The notes under the pieces are model-generated. The model worked only from the letters and a program-made list of their open reading frames with translations. It did not search any database and had not been told where the DNA came from. Shown piece by piece: positions 7,509 through 16,187 of a stretch of DNA of 28,122 bases. Made by a program: the position numbers and the translations under genes. Numbering within the stretch: the stretch's first letter is position 1; each line of letters begins with the position of its first letter. The stretch comes from an uncultured Collinsella sp. (GTDB taxonomy: Bacteria; Actinomycetota; Coriobacteriia; Coriobacteriales; Coriobacteriaceae), in contig CABSDO010000014.1 of the NCBI GenBank assembly GCA_902476475.1, positions 1 through 28,122 of the forward strand, in the 5' to 3' direction.

Positions 7509-9305
7509 GTGTCTGAACAGGCAAATAATGGTTGTACTGCCGGCTTTGGCGTGCGTTTGATCGGCTGTGCCGACGATGCGGCTTTGCCCATTGGCATGCA
7601 CGACTATGCGGAGGCTCTTGGTTGCTGCACGCTGGTCGACAAGACCATGTTTATTGCCGATGTGTTGGACTGCGACGCGTCCGTTGTGGTGTGCTGTCGA
7701 CCCGAGGGTTTTGGCAAGAGCATGAACCTGTCGATGCTCAGGGCTTTTCTGGAGCGTCCAGCGGTCGGTCGCGCTGGTCAGCTTTTGTTTGCCGATGCTC
7801 AGATTTGGGATGCGGACGGCGGGCGCTATCGGGATGAGTACGCTTGCTATCCGGTGATATCGCTGGACTTTTCTGGCGCTGCGAGGCGTGGCACCGATGT
7901 TGCCGACGTCGTGCGCGATGCTCTTTCGGACGAGTGCGCTCGCCTGCTGGCGCTTTTGGAGGCTCCGGATTTAGCTCGAGACAAGGTACGTCACATCGAA
8001 CGCGTTGCGCGTGGCGCGGCGAGCGAGGATGAGGTTGACTCGGTGCTCGGTGTGCTCATTGAGCTGCTGGAGATGGCCTGCGATGGGCAGGTTGTATTGC
8101 TTGTTGATGGGTACGATGCGGCGTGGTCTCGCCGTGCGAGCGCGAGGGACGTTTCCGTAGCCGGTCCGGCGGAGCTGCTCGATCGCGTGCTGTTCGACGC
8201 CATTGCCACTGCGCGCGATTCGTTGCGGCTGACGTGTCTGATGGGGGAGTATCCCGGCCCTGCCGTAGCGGCGCTTTCTTTGCACTGCTGCTCGTATTGT
8301 CTGACGACGCCGCTGTCGGCGTGGTGTGACCGATGGTTCGGTTTTTCGGATGCCGAGGTCGAGGCTCTTTTGAATCATGCTGGGCGCGAGGAATACCTGG
8401 ATGATGCGCGTGAATGGCTCGAGGGGTATCGGTTTGGCAGGGCCTATTGCTCAAGTCCAGAGCGTTTGATCGGTTTTCTGGGCCGAGGCTGCACGGCGCC
8501 TGTGCGTGCCGATCTGTATGGATATGCCGATTGCCTGAGTAGGGTAGTTGCCGGGTGGAATCTCGACCGCCTTTCGGTCTTGTTTGATTTGCTCGAGGCC
8601 CATGGGTGCGCTGAGGTCCCGCTTTATTTGGGCACTGCAGAGCCAGATGTCTCGCCTGACGATGGCATGTGGACAGCGCTGTATCTGTCCGGTTTTCTCA
8701 CGACGGATATGACTGAGGAGCCAGAGCATGGCGATCGCCTCCGTGCTTTGCGATTGCCCAATAACGAGCTTCGCCAGGCCTTGCGTCTAGTGATTATTGA
8801 GTGGTTTGAGTGCGCTGCAGAAGACATTCGAGACGTCGATGTGTTTCGCGACGGGCTGTGCCATGGGAACGAGGATACCGTGAGGCGGGCGCTAAGCCGC
8901 ATCTTGGGAGATGCGGGAATCGGCGAGACCGACCCAGATACGCCGCTGCCATATCATCTGCTCTTGCAGGGGCTCTGCTTTGGCTTGCCTGGCTATGCCA
9001 ATCCTGCCTCGAGGCGAAAGTGTGGCGCGGATCGCTGGGACATCCAGGTTTTTCCCACGGGCGCCGTGTTCGACATAGCCGATACGATCGGTATGCTCGA
9101 TGAACGTCCGCTGATAACGATCAACATGATGTATGACCCCGGTGTGGATGCGCTGGGTCTGGAATTGCTGGCCGTGCAGTCGCTACTCGACATAGAGCGC
9201 GACGGCATCGACGAAATCCGTGTGCCGCGACCCGGCGTGGGTCGCATGCGCTGGGGGTTCGGTTTTGATGGGCAGCATGTGGCTACGGTGTGCCAGCGGC
9301 TTTAA
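7509..9305 (+). CDS. AAA-ATPase-like / DUF1703-type protein, degenerate C-terminus
   Basis: Large protein (598 aa) of the family that joins an AAA-ATPase-like domain to a PD-(D/E)XK-type nuclease domain. The N-terminus shows the family signature: LVDKTMFIADVL at about 42-53 and RPEGFGKSMNLSML at 64-77, a variant P-loop. VVLLVDGYDAAW near 193-204 is the Walker B region. The family's C-terminal nuclease core normally contains an acid...ExK pattern followed by a region of Ala-rich helix. Here the equivalent part reads TINMMYDPGVDALGLELLAVQSLLDIER, with no ExK visible, so nuclease activity is doubtful. I chose GTG 7509 because AGGGGGA lies nine to ten bases upstream; an upstream GTG at 7482 has no such site. 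Role unknown; family members are common and poorly understood. Confidence 0.75.
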   Translation: MSEQANNGCTAGFGVRLIGCADDAALPIGMHDYAEALGCCTLVDKTMFIADVLDCDASVVVCCRPEGFGKSMNLSMLRAFLERPAVGRAGQLLFADAQIWDADGGRYRDEYACYPVISLDFSGAARRGTDVADVVRDALSDECARLLALLEAPDLARDKVRHIERVARGAASEDEVDSVLGVLIELLEMACDGQVVLLVDGYDAAWSRRASARDVSVAGPAELLDRVLFDAIATARDSLRLTCLMGEYPGPAVAALSLHCCSYCLTTPLSAWCDRWFGFSDAEVEALLNHAGREEYLDDAREWLEGYRFGRAYCSSPERLIGFLGRGCTAPVRADLYGYADCLSRVVAGWNLDRLSVLFDLLEAHGCAEVPLYLGTAEPDVSPDDGMWTALYLSGFLTTDMTEEPEHGDRLRALRLPNNELRQALRLVIIEWFECAAEDIRDVDVFRDGLCHGNEDTVRRALSRILGDAGIGETDPDTPLPYHLLLQGLCFGLPGYANPASRRKCGADRWDIQVFPTGAVFDIADTIGMLDERPLITINMMYDPGVDALGLELLAVQSLLDIERDGIDEIRVPRPGVGRMRWGFGFDGQHVATVCQRL

Positions 9306-9329
9306 GCGCCGAGGTGTTTCCGGCTTCCG

Positions 9330-10349
9330 TTACTCGGTGTCCTTCATGGGCGGCATGGGCTTCCAGTCGGGGTCCTTGATGATCTTGCGGGCGTCCTTCA
9401 TGCCACGGCGCAGCGCCGGAATGCCGGTCTTAAAGCACTTATCGACCGCAGCCAGGCGAATGAATTCCTTGCAGAAGGTCGCGGCATTGCCCAGGCGGAA
9501 CAGCATGGGGTGGTAGTCACCGTAGATCTGCATATAGCGAGCGAGGAAGCCTCGGTTGCGCATGATGTAGTAGCGGTTGGTGTCGCTCGTAGAGTTGAGC
9601 TGGCGTTTGCCGGCGATATCCCAGTTAGAGACGGCGCGGGCGCGCTTGAGAACCACGTCGGCAACAACGACGGCGGGGAAGGGTTGGCTGGCTACGGAGC
9701 CGTAGCAGGCATCGTCGCCGTAGATAAAGAATCGCGCATCGGGCAGGCCGATCTTATCGACCACGCGGCGCGAGAACATGCCGCCCTCAAAGCATAGCTG
9801 GTTCATGGCGCGGTAGCCCTCGGGTCCCAGGTCCCACTTGGCGACAGGGTTGGGAATGCCGAGTGAAAGGATGAGTTGGTATTGCCAAAAGAAGGCGCCG
9901 CCGTCAAAGTCCAGGCGCGAACCCTGGATGACGTCGTAGCGGTCGGTCCACTTGGCAAGACGCTCGATGCCTTCGGGGATGACGAGCACGTCGTCGTCCA
10001 TCACCCAGAACCACTGGGCGCCCAGGTCGTAGGCGCATTTAGTGCCGGCGGAGAAGCCGCCCGCACCGCCGCCGTTTTCGAGCTGCGGGGCGTAGATGAC
10101 ACGGTCGGTGCCGCCCTGCGCGTCGGGCTGCTCGGTGTCGATGCCCCACAGGTTGGCCAGGCGCTCGTTGAATGCGGTGCACATGGCCTCGGTCTCGCGC
10201 GAATTCTCGTTATCGACAATCACGATGCGCCAGGGCGTTGCCGTGAGCTCGGTCATGGAGTCGAACAAGTTGGCCAGGAGTTCCTGGCGCTTGTACGTAA
10301 CGACGACAATGGCGAGCTTATCGATGGGAGCGGGAAGGGTTGAAGGCAT
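9330..10349 (-). CDS. GT2 glycosyltransferase (galactofuranosyltransferase/rhamnosyltransferase-like)
   Basis: Family 2 glycosyltransferase (339 aa) that transfers an activated sugar to a cell-envelope glycan acceptor. The GT-A core starts LAIVVVTYKRQELLANLF near residue 12, then VIVDNENS, LENGGGAGGFSAG around 90 and the metal-binding VMDDDVLV around 117. The NGGGAGG-FxxG loop followed by a DDD motif is typical of GlfT2-like and related rhamnosyltransferases. I start at ATG 10349 because AAAGGA precedes it; the open frame continues 45 codons upstream without coding character. It lies downstream of an acyltransferase on the same strand, with 170 bp between. The donor sugar cannot be read from the sequence. 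Confidence 0.88.
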   Translation of the reverse strand: MPSTLPAPIDKLAIVVVTYKRQELLANLFDSMTELTATPWRIVIVDNENSRETEAMCTAFNERLANLWGIDTEQPDAQGGTDRVIYAPQLENGGGAGGFSAGTKCAYDLGAQWFWVMDDDVLVIPEGIERLAKWTDRYDVIQGSRLDFDGGAFFWQYQLILSLGIPNPVAKWDLGPEGYRAMNQLCFEGGMFSRRVVDKIGLPDARFFIYGDDACYGSVASQPFPAVVVADVVLKRARAVSNWDIAGKRQLNSTSDTNRYYIMRNRGFLARYMQIYGDYHPMLFRLGNAATFCKEFIRLAAVDKCFKTGIPALRRGMKDARKIIKDPDWKPMPPMKDTE

Positions 10350-10424
10350 GGGGCAATATATCCTTTCACGCGCGGCGGGCGAGCGCTGCGCGGAAGCTAT
10401 CGAATACGTCCTTGGGACTGTTCT

Positions 10425-10455
10425 ATTGTAAAGGCTCACCGCACCTTGTCGGCAA
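10425..10455 (-). promoter_or_regulatory. weak possible promoter for the minus-strand GT2 gene
   Basis: On the minus strand, TTGCCG (10455-10450) is followed after 19 bp by TACAAT (10430-10425), with the GT2 start about 75 bp downstream. The -10 is good, but spacing is longer than ideal. Confidence 0.35.
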
Positions 10456-10519
10456 GCTTTGAATAAAACGCAGGAACCTGCCACGGGTGTAGCGGCTTTG
10501 GCGTCTGACGGCAGCGTGT

Positions 10520-11650
10520 CTATTGCCGCTTGAGCTTGCGAGCGATAAGGCTTCTAGCTGCATCGATGATGAGAAGCGCCAGAGCAAAGACGATGCTAAT
10601 GACGGTACCCGTGACGATACATATAGCTGCCGGGCTGTTTTGGCTGACCAGTATGTTTGCGAGCAGGGTGTTGAAGACGGGACGCCACAGGCTACTGGTG
10701 AGCGACTGCATCACATAGAAACCGAGCGTGGCGGTCGATAAGGTGACGATGACACCTGCATTCCGCGGATTGCCTAAGGCCCTGCGTCGGGTAGCCGCAA
10801 AGAGCAGGGAGGCTGCAGCGAGGGCAAACGAGATCAACGAGGTCGATTTGTAGGAGAGGACTGCCATCGCCGTGAGGTTGCCGGTGAAGGAGAGTGCTCC
10901 TTCCAGGATGGTGGCGAGCGCCAAAATCGCAGCGAGCGACCGCATGCCCAAGGCGCCCACCCTGTCCGAATCCATGGCGTCGGTAACGTCGCGGAGCAGA
11001 CCGCCAATCAAAAACGCGATTACGTACGTGGCAGCGCTCATGAGCTTCTGGAGCCAAGAAAACTCGCCGGCGCTTGTCGTACTCATGGCGGCTATATACC
11101 CGTTAACAACAAATGCGAGGATGCCAACGGCGATGGCCGTCGTCGTGTAGCTCTTCTGGGAGAGTCGACTCTTAGCCAGTCCAAACAGCGGCGCCATGAA
11201 GACCGTGGCGGCATAGACCCAGATAAACTCAAGGCCTAGCGTGTACCAGTAGTGCGTGCTGAGGGTAACATCGGGAATGGGGGAGACGACCGTGGACCAC
11301 GAGAGCGCCACGACACAATAAAACGCAGCGGGCATAACAACCTTGCCTAGGCGCTGCGCCGTCCGTTGCATTTGCGACTTCCACGTTGCCCCACCGTCCC
11401 AAGCACGCGCGGCTGAGGCGATGAGAAAATAGCCCGAGATCATAAAGAAGACCTCGTTGGCCCAGCAGCCCAGCAGGTTAATAAAACCGAGCACGCCGGA
11501 ATGGGGGAAGGCGGCAAGCGGCGCGTATTCCGGCAAGCCGACGCAGGTCGCTTGGAAGGTCCACTGAAAGGTGTGAAACACCGCGATGCCGGCGACCGCG
11601 ACCAAACGCAGCGCTTCGATGGGTATGTTGCGCGCGGCTTTGGGCTGCAT
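10520..11650 (-). CDS. membrane acyltransferase (acyltransferase-3 family)
   Basis: Integral membrane O-acyltransferase (376 aa), a family that acetylates sugars of surface glycans or peptidoglycan. The diagnostic start NIPIEALRLVAVAGIAVFHTF at 8-28 includes the conserved His26; NEVFFMISGYFLIASAAR near 77 is the second family signature. About ten hydrophobic helices follow, and the C-terminus ends in a basic tail KLKRQ. I prefer ATG 11650, preceded by AAAGGACGTC; an ATG at 11689 has no ribosome site and abuts a TATAAT box. Its place beside glycosyltransferases suggests it decorates the same polymer. The acyl group and target are not known. Confidence 0.87.
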   Translation of the reverse strand: MQPKAARNIPIEALRLVAVAGIAVFHTFQWTFQATCVGLPEYAPLAAFPHSGVLGFINLLGCWANEVFFMISGYFLIASAARAWDGGATWKSQMQRTAQRLGKVVMPAAFYCVVALSWSTVVSPIPDVTLSTHYWYTLGLEFIWVYAATVFMAPLFGLAKSRLSQKSYTTTAIAVGILAFVVNGYIAAMSTTSAGEFSWLQKLMSAATYVIAFLIGGLLRDVTDAMDSDRVGALGMRSLAAILALATILEGALSFTGNLTAMAVLSYKSTSLISFALAAASLLFAATRRRALGNPRNAGVIVTLSTATLGFYVMQSLTSSLWRPVFNTLLANILVSQNSPAAICIVTGTVISIVFALALLIIDAARSLIARKLKRQ

Positions 11651-11691
11651 GACGTCCTTTCGTATCGGTTTTTCCTCTGCGAGCTCCATAG

Positions 11692-11697
11692 ATTATA
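11692..11697 (-). promoter_or_regulatory. -10 box of the acyltransferase promoter
   Basis: TATAAT on the minus strand, immediately upstream of an ATG at 11689 and 40 bp upstream of the preferred start at 11650. The -35 region shows only GTCAGC-like sequence. The position supports 11650 as the real start. Confidence 0.5.
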
Positions 11698-11763
11698 TAA
11701 ACGCCGGCTGGCGCGCTGACCCTTTGATACCATGAAACGACAGGTATTTCCTAAGGAGCACAT

Positions 11764-12867
11764 TTGTCTACTAACGCCTCTGGCAGCCCTGTTCTATCGC
11801 TGCTTATTCCCATTTACAATGTTCAACGCTACCTGCGCGAGTGTCTTGATTCCGCCCTGGCGCAGACGCTCAAGGATATTGAGATCATCTGCATTAACGA
11901 CGGGTCGACCGACAACTCGCCGGCGATTATCCGCGAGTATATGGAGCGCGATGGGCGCGTCAAGATGATCGACAAGGCCAACAGCGGCTACGGCGACTCG
12001 ATGAACCACGGTCTGGAGATGGCGCGTGGCAAGTACGTTGGCATCTTGGAGTCCGATGACTTTATGGCGCCCGACGCACTCGAAAAACTTGTCTCGGCCG
12101 CCGATACCAATAATGCCGACTTTGCGAAGGCGAACTTTGATTTCTACTGGTCTAAGCCCGAGGAACGCCGTTCGCTGCATGAGATGTTTAGACCTCAGGA
12201 TTGTGGCAAGCCGGTGCACCCGAGCGATACGACGCAGTTCTTTAAGCAAAAGCCGTCGATTTGGTCGGCCGTGTACCGTCGCGATTTTCTTGAGCGCAAC
12301 GGCATTAAGTTCCTGCCGACTCCGGGGGCATCCTTTCAGGACACGTCATTTGCCTTTAAGGTGATCGCGTGCGCCGATAAGGCTGTTTACCTGCATGATG
12401 CCGTGTTGTCGTATCGCCAGGACAACGAGAATTCCTCGGTCAATTCTTCGGCTAAGGTCTTTTGCGTCAATACCGAGTATGCCGAGATTGAGCGTTGGAT
12501 TCGAGAGGATTATGCCCGCGACCACGCAAGTGATGACGTCGCGCGCATGCTCAAGTTCAATCAACTCATTAAGTACGATTCGTACATGTGGAACTATGTG
12601 CGCCTAGCGCCTAAGTTCTATAAGGAGTTCCTGGTGCAGATGGCTAAGGAATTTCAGGCGGCCTTGGATGCGGGGGAGTTTTCGCTTGACGACCTCAAGC
12701 CGTGGAAGCGCGCGAATCTCGCTGCCATTCTCAAAGATCCTGAGGGCTGGGTTGACGAGCATCCGAGTTTTGCGACGGATGGTGCCTTGGGGCGCGCTAA
12801 GTATTACGCCTCGGTTGGAGGCCCTGCCGTGGTCGCCGCCTTCCTCATCGAATCGCTGAGGGGGTAG
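11764..12867 (+). CDS. GT2 glycosyltransferase (paralog A)
   Basis: Family 2 glycosyltransferase (367 aa), first gene of a five-gene plus-strand run. The GT-A nucleotide-binding half begins LSLLIPIYNVQRYLRECLDS, then ICINDGSTDNS and the DXD equivalent ESDD at 96-99; YRQDNENSSVNSS lies in the acceptor half. The start is a TTG at 11764, set by AAGGAG six bases upstream. It is a close paralog of the gene at 13989: a 78-residue stretch of the N-terminal half differs at only six positions by my count, while the remainder is looser. It probably adds a sugar to a surface polysaccharide. Sugar specificity is unknown. Confidence 0.88.
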   Translation: MSTNASGSPVLSLLIPIYNVQRYLRECLDSALAQTLKDIEIICINDGSTDNSPAIIREYMERDGRVKMIDKANSGYGDSMNHGLEMARGKYVGILESDDFMAPDALEKLVSAADTNNADFAKANFDFYWSKPEERRSLHEMFRPQDCGKPVHPSDTTQFFKQKPSIWSAVYRRDFLERNGIKFLPTPGASFQDTSFAFKVIACADKAVYLHDAVLSYRQDNENSSVNSSAKVFCVNTEYAEIERWIREDYARDHASDDVARMLKFNQLIKYDSYMWNYVRLAPKFYKEFLVQMAKEFQAALDAGEFSLDDLKPWKRANLAAILKDPEGWVDEHPSFATDGALGRAKYYASVGGPAVVAAFLIESLRG

Positions 12868-12873
12868 GTCGGC

Positions 12874-13914
12874 ATGGGAGAGGTCTCGTGTCCTAAAGCT
12901 ACCATTGTCGTCCCCGTTTATAACTCAGTGCGTTCCATTCAGCGATGCCTCGATTCGCTGTTGGCCCAGTCCGAGCGCTCGATTCAGGTTGTCTGCGTCA
13001 ACGACGGTTCGACCGATGATTCGTTGAACGTGTTGCACCAGATCGCGCAGGCCGACGATCGCGTACTGGTGATTGACCAGGAAAACGCGGGTGTCTCGTG
13101 TGCTCGAAATGCCGGTATCGATGCCGTCGAGGGCGAGACCGTCTTTTTTGTGGACGCCGACGATTACATCGATGCCCAGACGGTCGAGCGCGTGCTGCAT
13201 TCCATGGAGTCTGCAGATGCCGAGGTCGCCGTCTTTGGCGGCGTCTGTGAACCTGCCGATGCTGCCCCCAAACGCGTCCAGCAACTCATGAGCCCCAAAG
13301 CTGGTGCCTTCGGCGCCCGTGATCCCCAACTGCTGTTCCATTCGAATGCGCAGCCCTATGCCTGCCGTGCGGCTTTTTCGCGCGAGCTGCTCAATCGCGA
13401 AGGCGTTCGCTTCGCCCCCGGTTTGGCTTTGGGCGAGGACGTCGTCTTCCAATTCGCGGCTTATGCGCTTGCCCGCAAGACCGTCGTCATGCCGGACAAG
13501 TTCTACCACTACGTGATGGAGAGCGAATCGGCGACGCACGAGTTCAACAGTGCCGAGGCTCGCGCCAAAAAACTTGACGCCCACATGAGGATGCTCGAGG
13601 AGGTCTTGGAGGACTGGGCGGCCTACGGTCTTTTGGACCTGTGCCCCGGCGAGCTGATAACTTGGTTTTTAGACCTAATCGTGTTCGACCTGGCGCGCTT
13701 GGATGCCGATGACTTCCATCGCGTGGCGGCTCGCGTCAACATGGACCTTACGACGTTTTTGGGAACGGCGTGGACGGATATGCCTGCCAAGGGCGCCGTT
13801 TGCCGTGTTGCCCACAAGTTCGTTGCGACGACCTCGGGCGTTTCGATGGCAGACGCCACGCTGTTCTATCTTTCGACTCGCGGTCTCAAAGCCTGCCTGG
13901 AGCGCTTTCTTTAA
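12874..13914 (+). CDS. GT2 glycosyltransferase
   Basis: Family 2 glycosyltransferase (346 aa), lying 6 bp after paralog A, so surely co-transcribed. Core motifs: ATIVVPVYNSVRSIQRCLDS, VCVNDGSTDDS, the GVSCARNAGID acceptor loop and DADD at 94-97 as the metal site. GEDVVFQFAAY in the second half is a typical acceptor-side signature of EpsJ/WbbD-like GT2 enzymes. The ATG 12874 follows GGTAGG. The C-terminal part is helical with basic residues, but without a membrane segment I could call. Its role is one transfer step in the same glycan. Confidence 0.88.
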   Translation: MGEVSCPKATIVVPVYNSVRSIQRCLDSLLAQSERSIQVVCVNDGSTDDSLNVLHQIAQADDRVLVIDQENAGVSCARNAGIDAVEGETVFFVDADDYIDAQTVERVLHSMESADAEVAVFGGVCEPADAAPKRVQQLMSPKAGAFGARDPQLLFHSNAQPYACRAAFSRELLNREGVRFAPGLALGEDVVFQFAAYALARKTVVMPDKFYHYVMESESATHEFNSAEARAKKLDAHMRMLEEVLEDWAAYGLLDLCPGELITWFLDLIVFDLARLDADDFHRVAARVNMDLTTFLGTAWTDMPAKGAVCRVAHKFVATTSGVSMADATLFYLSTRGLKACLERFL

Positions 13915-13988
13915 TTCCAAGCGCTGCCGCCCGCCGCAACTCGGCTGCTAAAATAACCCTGTTACACGCTATTCAACAGGAGGTTCTC

Positions 13989-15107
13989 TTGCAGAACTCT
14001 GATACCCCTAAAGTTTCGCTGCTTGTCCCCATCTGCAATGTCGAACGCTACCTGCGCGAGTGCCTCGATTCCGCCGTGGCTCAGACGCTCAAGGACATCG
14101 AGATCATCTGTATCAACGACGGCTCCACCGATAGCTCGCCGGATATCATCCGCGAGTACATGGAGCGCGACTCTCGTGTAAAGATGATCGACAAAGCCAA
14201 CAGCGGCTACGGCGACTCGATGAACCGCGGCCTGGAGATGGCGCGCGGTGAGTACGTGGGCATCCTTGAGTCTGACGACTTTATGTTTGAGAATTCGCTC
14301 CAAAAGCTGGTCGCCAAGGCCGATACTGAGCATGCCGATGTGGTAAAGGGCGACTTTTACCTGTATTGGTCCACGCCCAGCGAGCGCCGTGAGCTGTTTG
14401 GGATCATCGACGAGCATATGACGGGCGCCGCGTATCGCCCCGTCGATCGCCCGGGCATCTTCTACCGCAAACCTTCCATTTGGTCGGCTATCTATCGGCG
14501 TGAGTTCCTCAACGACAATCAGATTCGGTTCCTTCCCACGCCGGGTGCCTCGTATCAGGACGCAGGCTTTAACTTTAAAGTTTGGGCTTGTGCCGAACGT
14601 GCCGCATTTATTGCGGACCCCATTTTGTGCTATCGGCAAGATAACGAGAAGAGCTCCGTTAATTCGCCCAACAAGGTGTTTTGCGTTTGCGACGAATATG
14701 CCGAGATGCAGCGCTTTTTGGATGAACGCCCCGAGCTTAAGGCTCAACTCCAGGGCATTTTAATGCGCATGAAGGTCGATACGTACCGTTGGAATGATGA
14801 GCGCCTGGTCGATGAGCTGCGCGAGCAGTTTTGGGAGAAGGCCTCGCCCGAGCTCAAGGCCGATTGGGATGCCGGTCGCTTTGATCTGTCGCTGTTCGAT
14901 CCGCGCGGCGAGACCGACTTGCGCCTGATGGTCAAGTCACCCCGTGCTTATATCGATTCGCGCTTTGACTTTAAGAAGCCCGGCAAGCTCAATACGTTTA
15001 AGCACTACTTTAAGATTGGCGGCCTGCCGCTGGTCTGGCGCGTGCTGACGTATCAGCGCACCTACGGCGATAATCCGCATCCCGATGACGTGCCGGCCGC
15101 ACAGTAG
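13989..15107 (+). CDS. GT2 glycosyltransferase (paralog B)
   Basis: Family 2 glycosyltransferase (372 aa), sister of the gene at 11764. Motifs: VSLLVPICNVERYLRECLDS, CINDGSTDSS, the metal site ESDD at 94-97, and YRQDNEKSSVNS. The start is TTG at 13989 with AGGAGG six bases upstream; the open frame begins earlier but that part is a shadow of the preceding gene. Paralog A uses the same kind of start (TTG with a strong ribosome site), suggesting gene duplication. The 74-bp gap before it is the only real gap in the run. Its sugar and acceptor are unknown. Confidence 0.88.
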   Translation: MQNSDTPKVSLLVPICNVERYLRECLDSAVAQTLKDIEIICINDGSTDSSPDIIREYMERDSRVKMIDKANSGYGDSMNRGLEMARGEYVGILESDDFMFENSLQKLVAKADTEHADVVKGDFYLYWSTPSERRELFGIIDEHMTGAAYRPVDRPGIFYRKPSIWSAIYRREFLNDNQIRFLPTPGASYQDAGFNFKVWACAERAAFIADPILCYRQDNEKSSVNSPNKVFCVCDEYAEMQRFLDERPELKAQLQGILMRMKVDTYRWNDERLVDELREQFWEKASPELKADWDAGRFDLSLFDPRGETDLRLMVKSPRAYIDSRFDFKKPGKLNTFKHYFKIGGLPLVWRVLTYQRTYGDNPHPDDVPAAQ

Positions 15108-15119
15108 GAGCACTTGGCT

Positions 15120-16187
15120 ATGACTACCCCCAAGATTTCCGTTGTCGTTCCCATCTATAAGGTGGAGGAGTGCCTGGCCTGGTGCCTGGACTCCCTGCTT
15201 GCGCAGGACATGCCCGATTGGGAAGGTGTGCTGGTCAACGATGGCTCGCCGGACGGCTCGCGCGACATCGCGGCTGCCTATTGCGAAAAGGATGTACGCT
15301 TTACGCTGGTCGACAAGCCCAACGGCGGCCTGTCGAGCGCGCGCAACGCGGGTACCGCTGCATCCACGGCGCCTATTGTCGCGTTTTTGGATTCCGACGA
15401 TCGGTTTACGCCCGATGCGTGCCGTGTGATCGTCGATGCGTTTGAGAGCGAGAACTGCGACGTTTTGACCTTTGGCGCGAACCCGTATCCGCTGGAGGCG
15501 GGGTATCCGTGGCTTAACTATGTGCTGAGTCCACGCGATGTGTCGTTTGAGGGCTATAGCTCCGACCTGCTGTTTAGGGAAGCATCTCGCCCGTTTGCGT
15601 GGCGCACTGCCTGCAGGCGCGCGTTCTTGTTGGATAATGGAATCGTGTTTGATGAGACCGTCAAGTATGGCGAGGATCAGGTCTTTCACTTTGCCGTGTA
15701 TGGTCGCTCGCGCAAGACCGCGCTTATCTCCAACAAACTGTATGACTACCGCGTGGCGCGTAAAGGTTCGCTTATGGACACCATGCGCTATGATGACGAG
15801 ACGCGCCTGCTGGAGCACGTGAAGATTTACTCCGCGGTGCTAAATGATTGGCACCGCGATGGGCTTGATGCCCAGCATGCGGACGACCTGGCGTATTTCC
15901 TTTGCGATCTGGTGCTGTACGATGCGCTCAGGTTGCTGGGGATGGGCTGCGGCAAGGTGTTTGCCGCCGCCGCTGCTGCGCTCGCCGGTTCTCCCGTGGG
16001 CAGTGATGCCGCGCTCACACAGTGCGCACCTTCGGTTGCCGCCATGGTGCGTGCGGCGCTTGCCAGCGAGGCTCCATGTGGCCGCACGTGCAAAAAGCTC
16101 ATGTTTGATTACGACGTGTTGAGGTTTGGACGCCTGGGCGCCTGCAAGCGCATGGCCGCGAATGCTCTGGGAAAGCGAGAAGTGTAG
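15120..16187 (+). CDS. GT2 glycosyltransferase
   Basis: Family 2 glycosyltransferase (355 aa), 12 bp after paralog B. Motifs: ISVVVPIYKVEECLAWCLDS, LVNDGSPDGS, NGGLSSARNAG and the metal site DSDD at 91-94; YGEDQVFHFAVYGRS is the acceptor signature. The ATG at 15120 sits nine bases after AGGAG; a TTG six bases earlier would lie only three bases from it, too close. The last 100 residues are Ala/Cys-rich and unlike the paralogs. The stop TAG is immediately followed by the ATG of the next gene, so translation is probably coupled. Confidence 0.87.
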   Translation: MTTPKISVVVPIYKVEECLAWCLDSLLAQDMPDWEGVLVNDGSPDGSRDIAAAYCEKDVRFTLVDKPNGGLSSARNAGTAASTAPIVAFLDSDDRFTPDACRVIVDAFESENCDVLTFGANPYPLEAGYPWLNYVLSPRDVSFEGYSSDLLFREASRPFAWRTACRRAFLLDNGIVFDETVKYGEDQVFHFAVYGRSRKTALISNKLYDYRVARKGSLMDTMRYDDETRLLEHVKIYSAVLNDWHRDGLDAQHADDLAYFLCDLVLYDALRLLGMGCGKVFAAAAAALAGSPVGSDAALTQCAPSVAAMVRAALASEAPCGRTCKKLMFDYDVLRFGRLGACKRMAANALGKREV

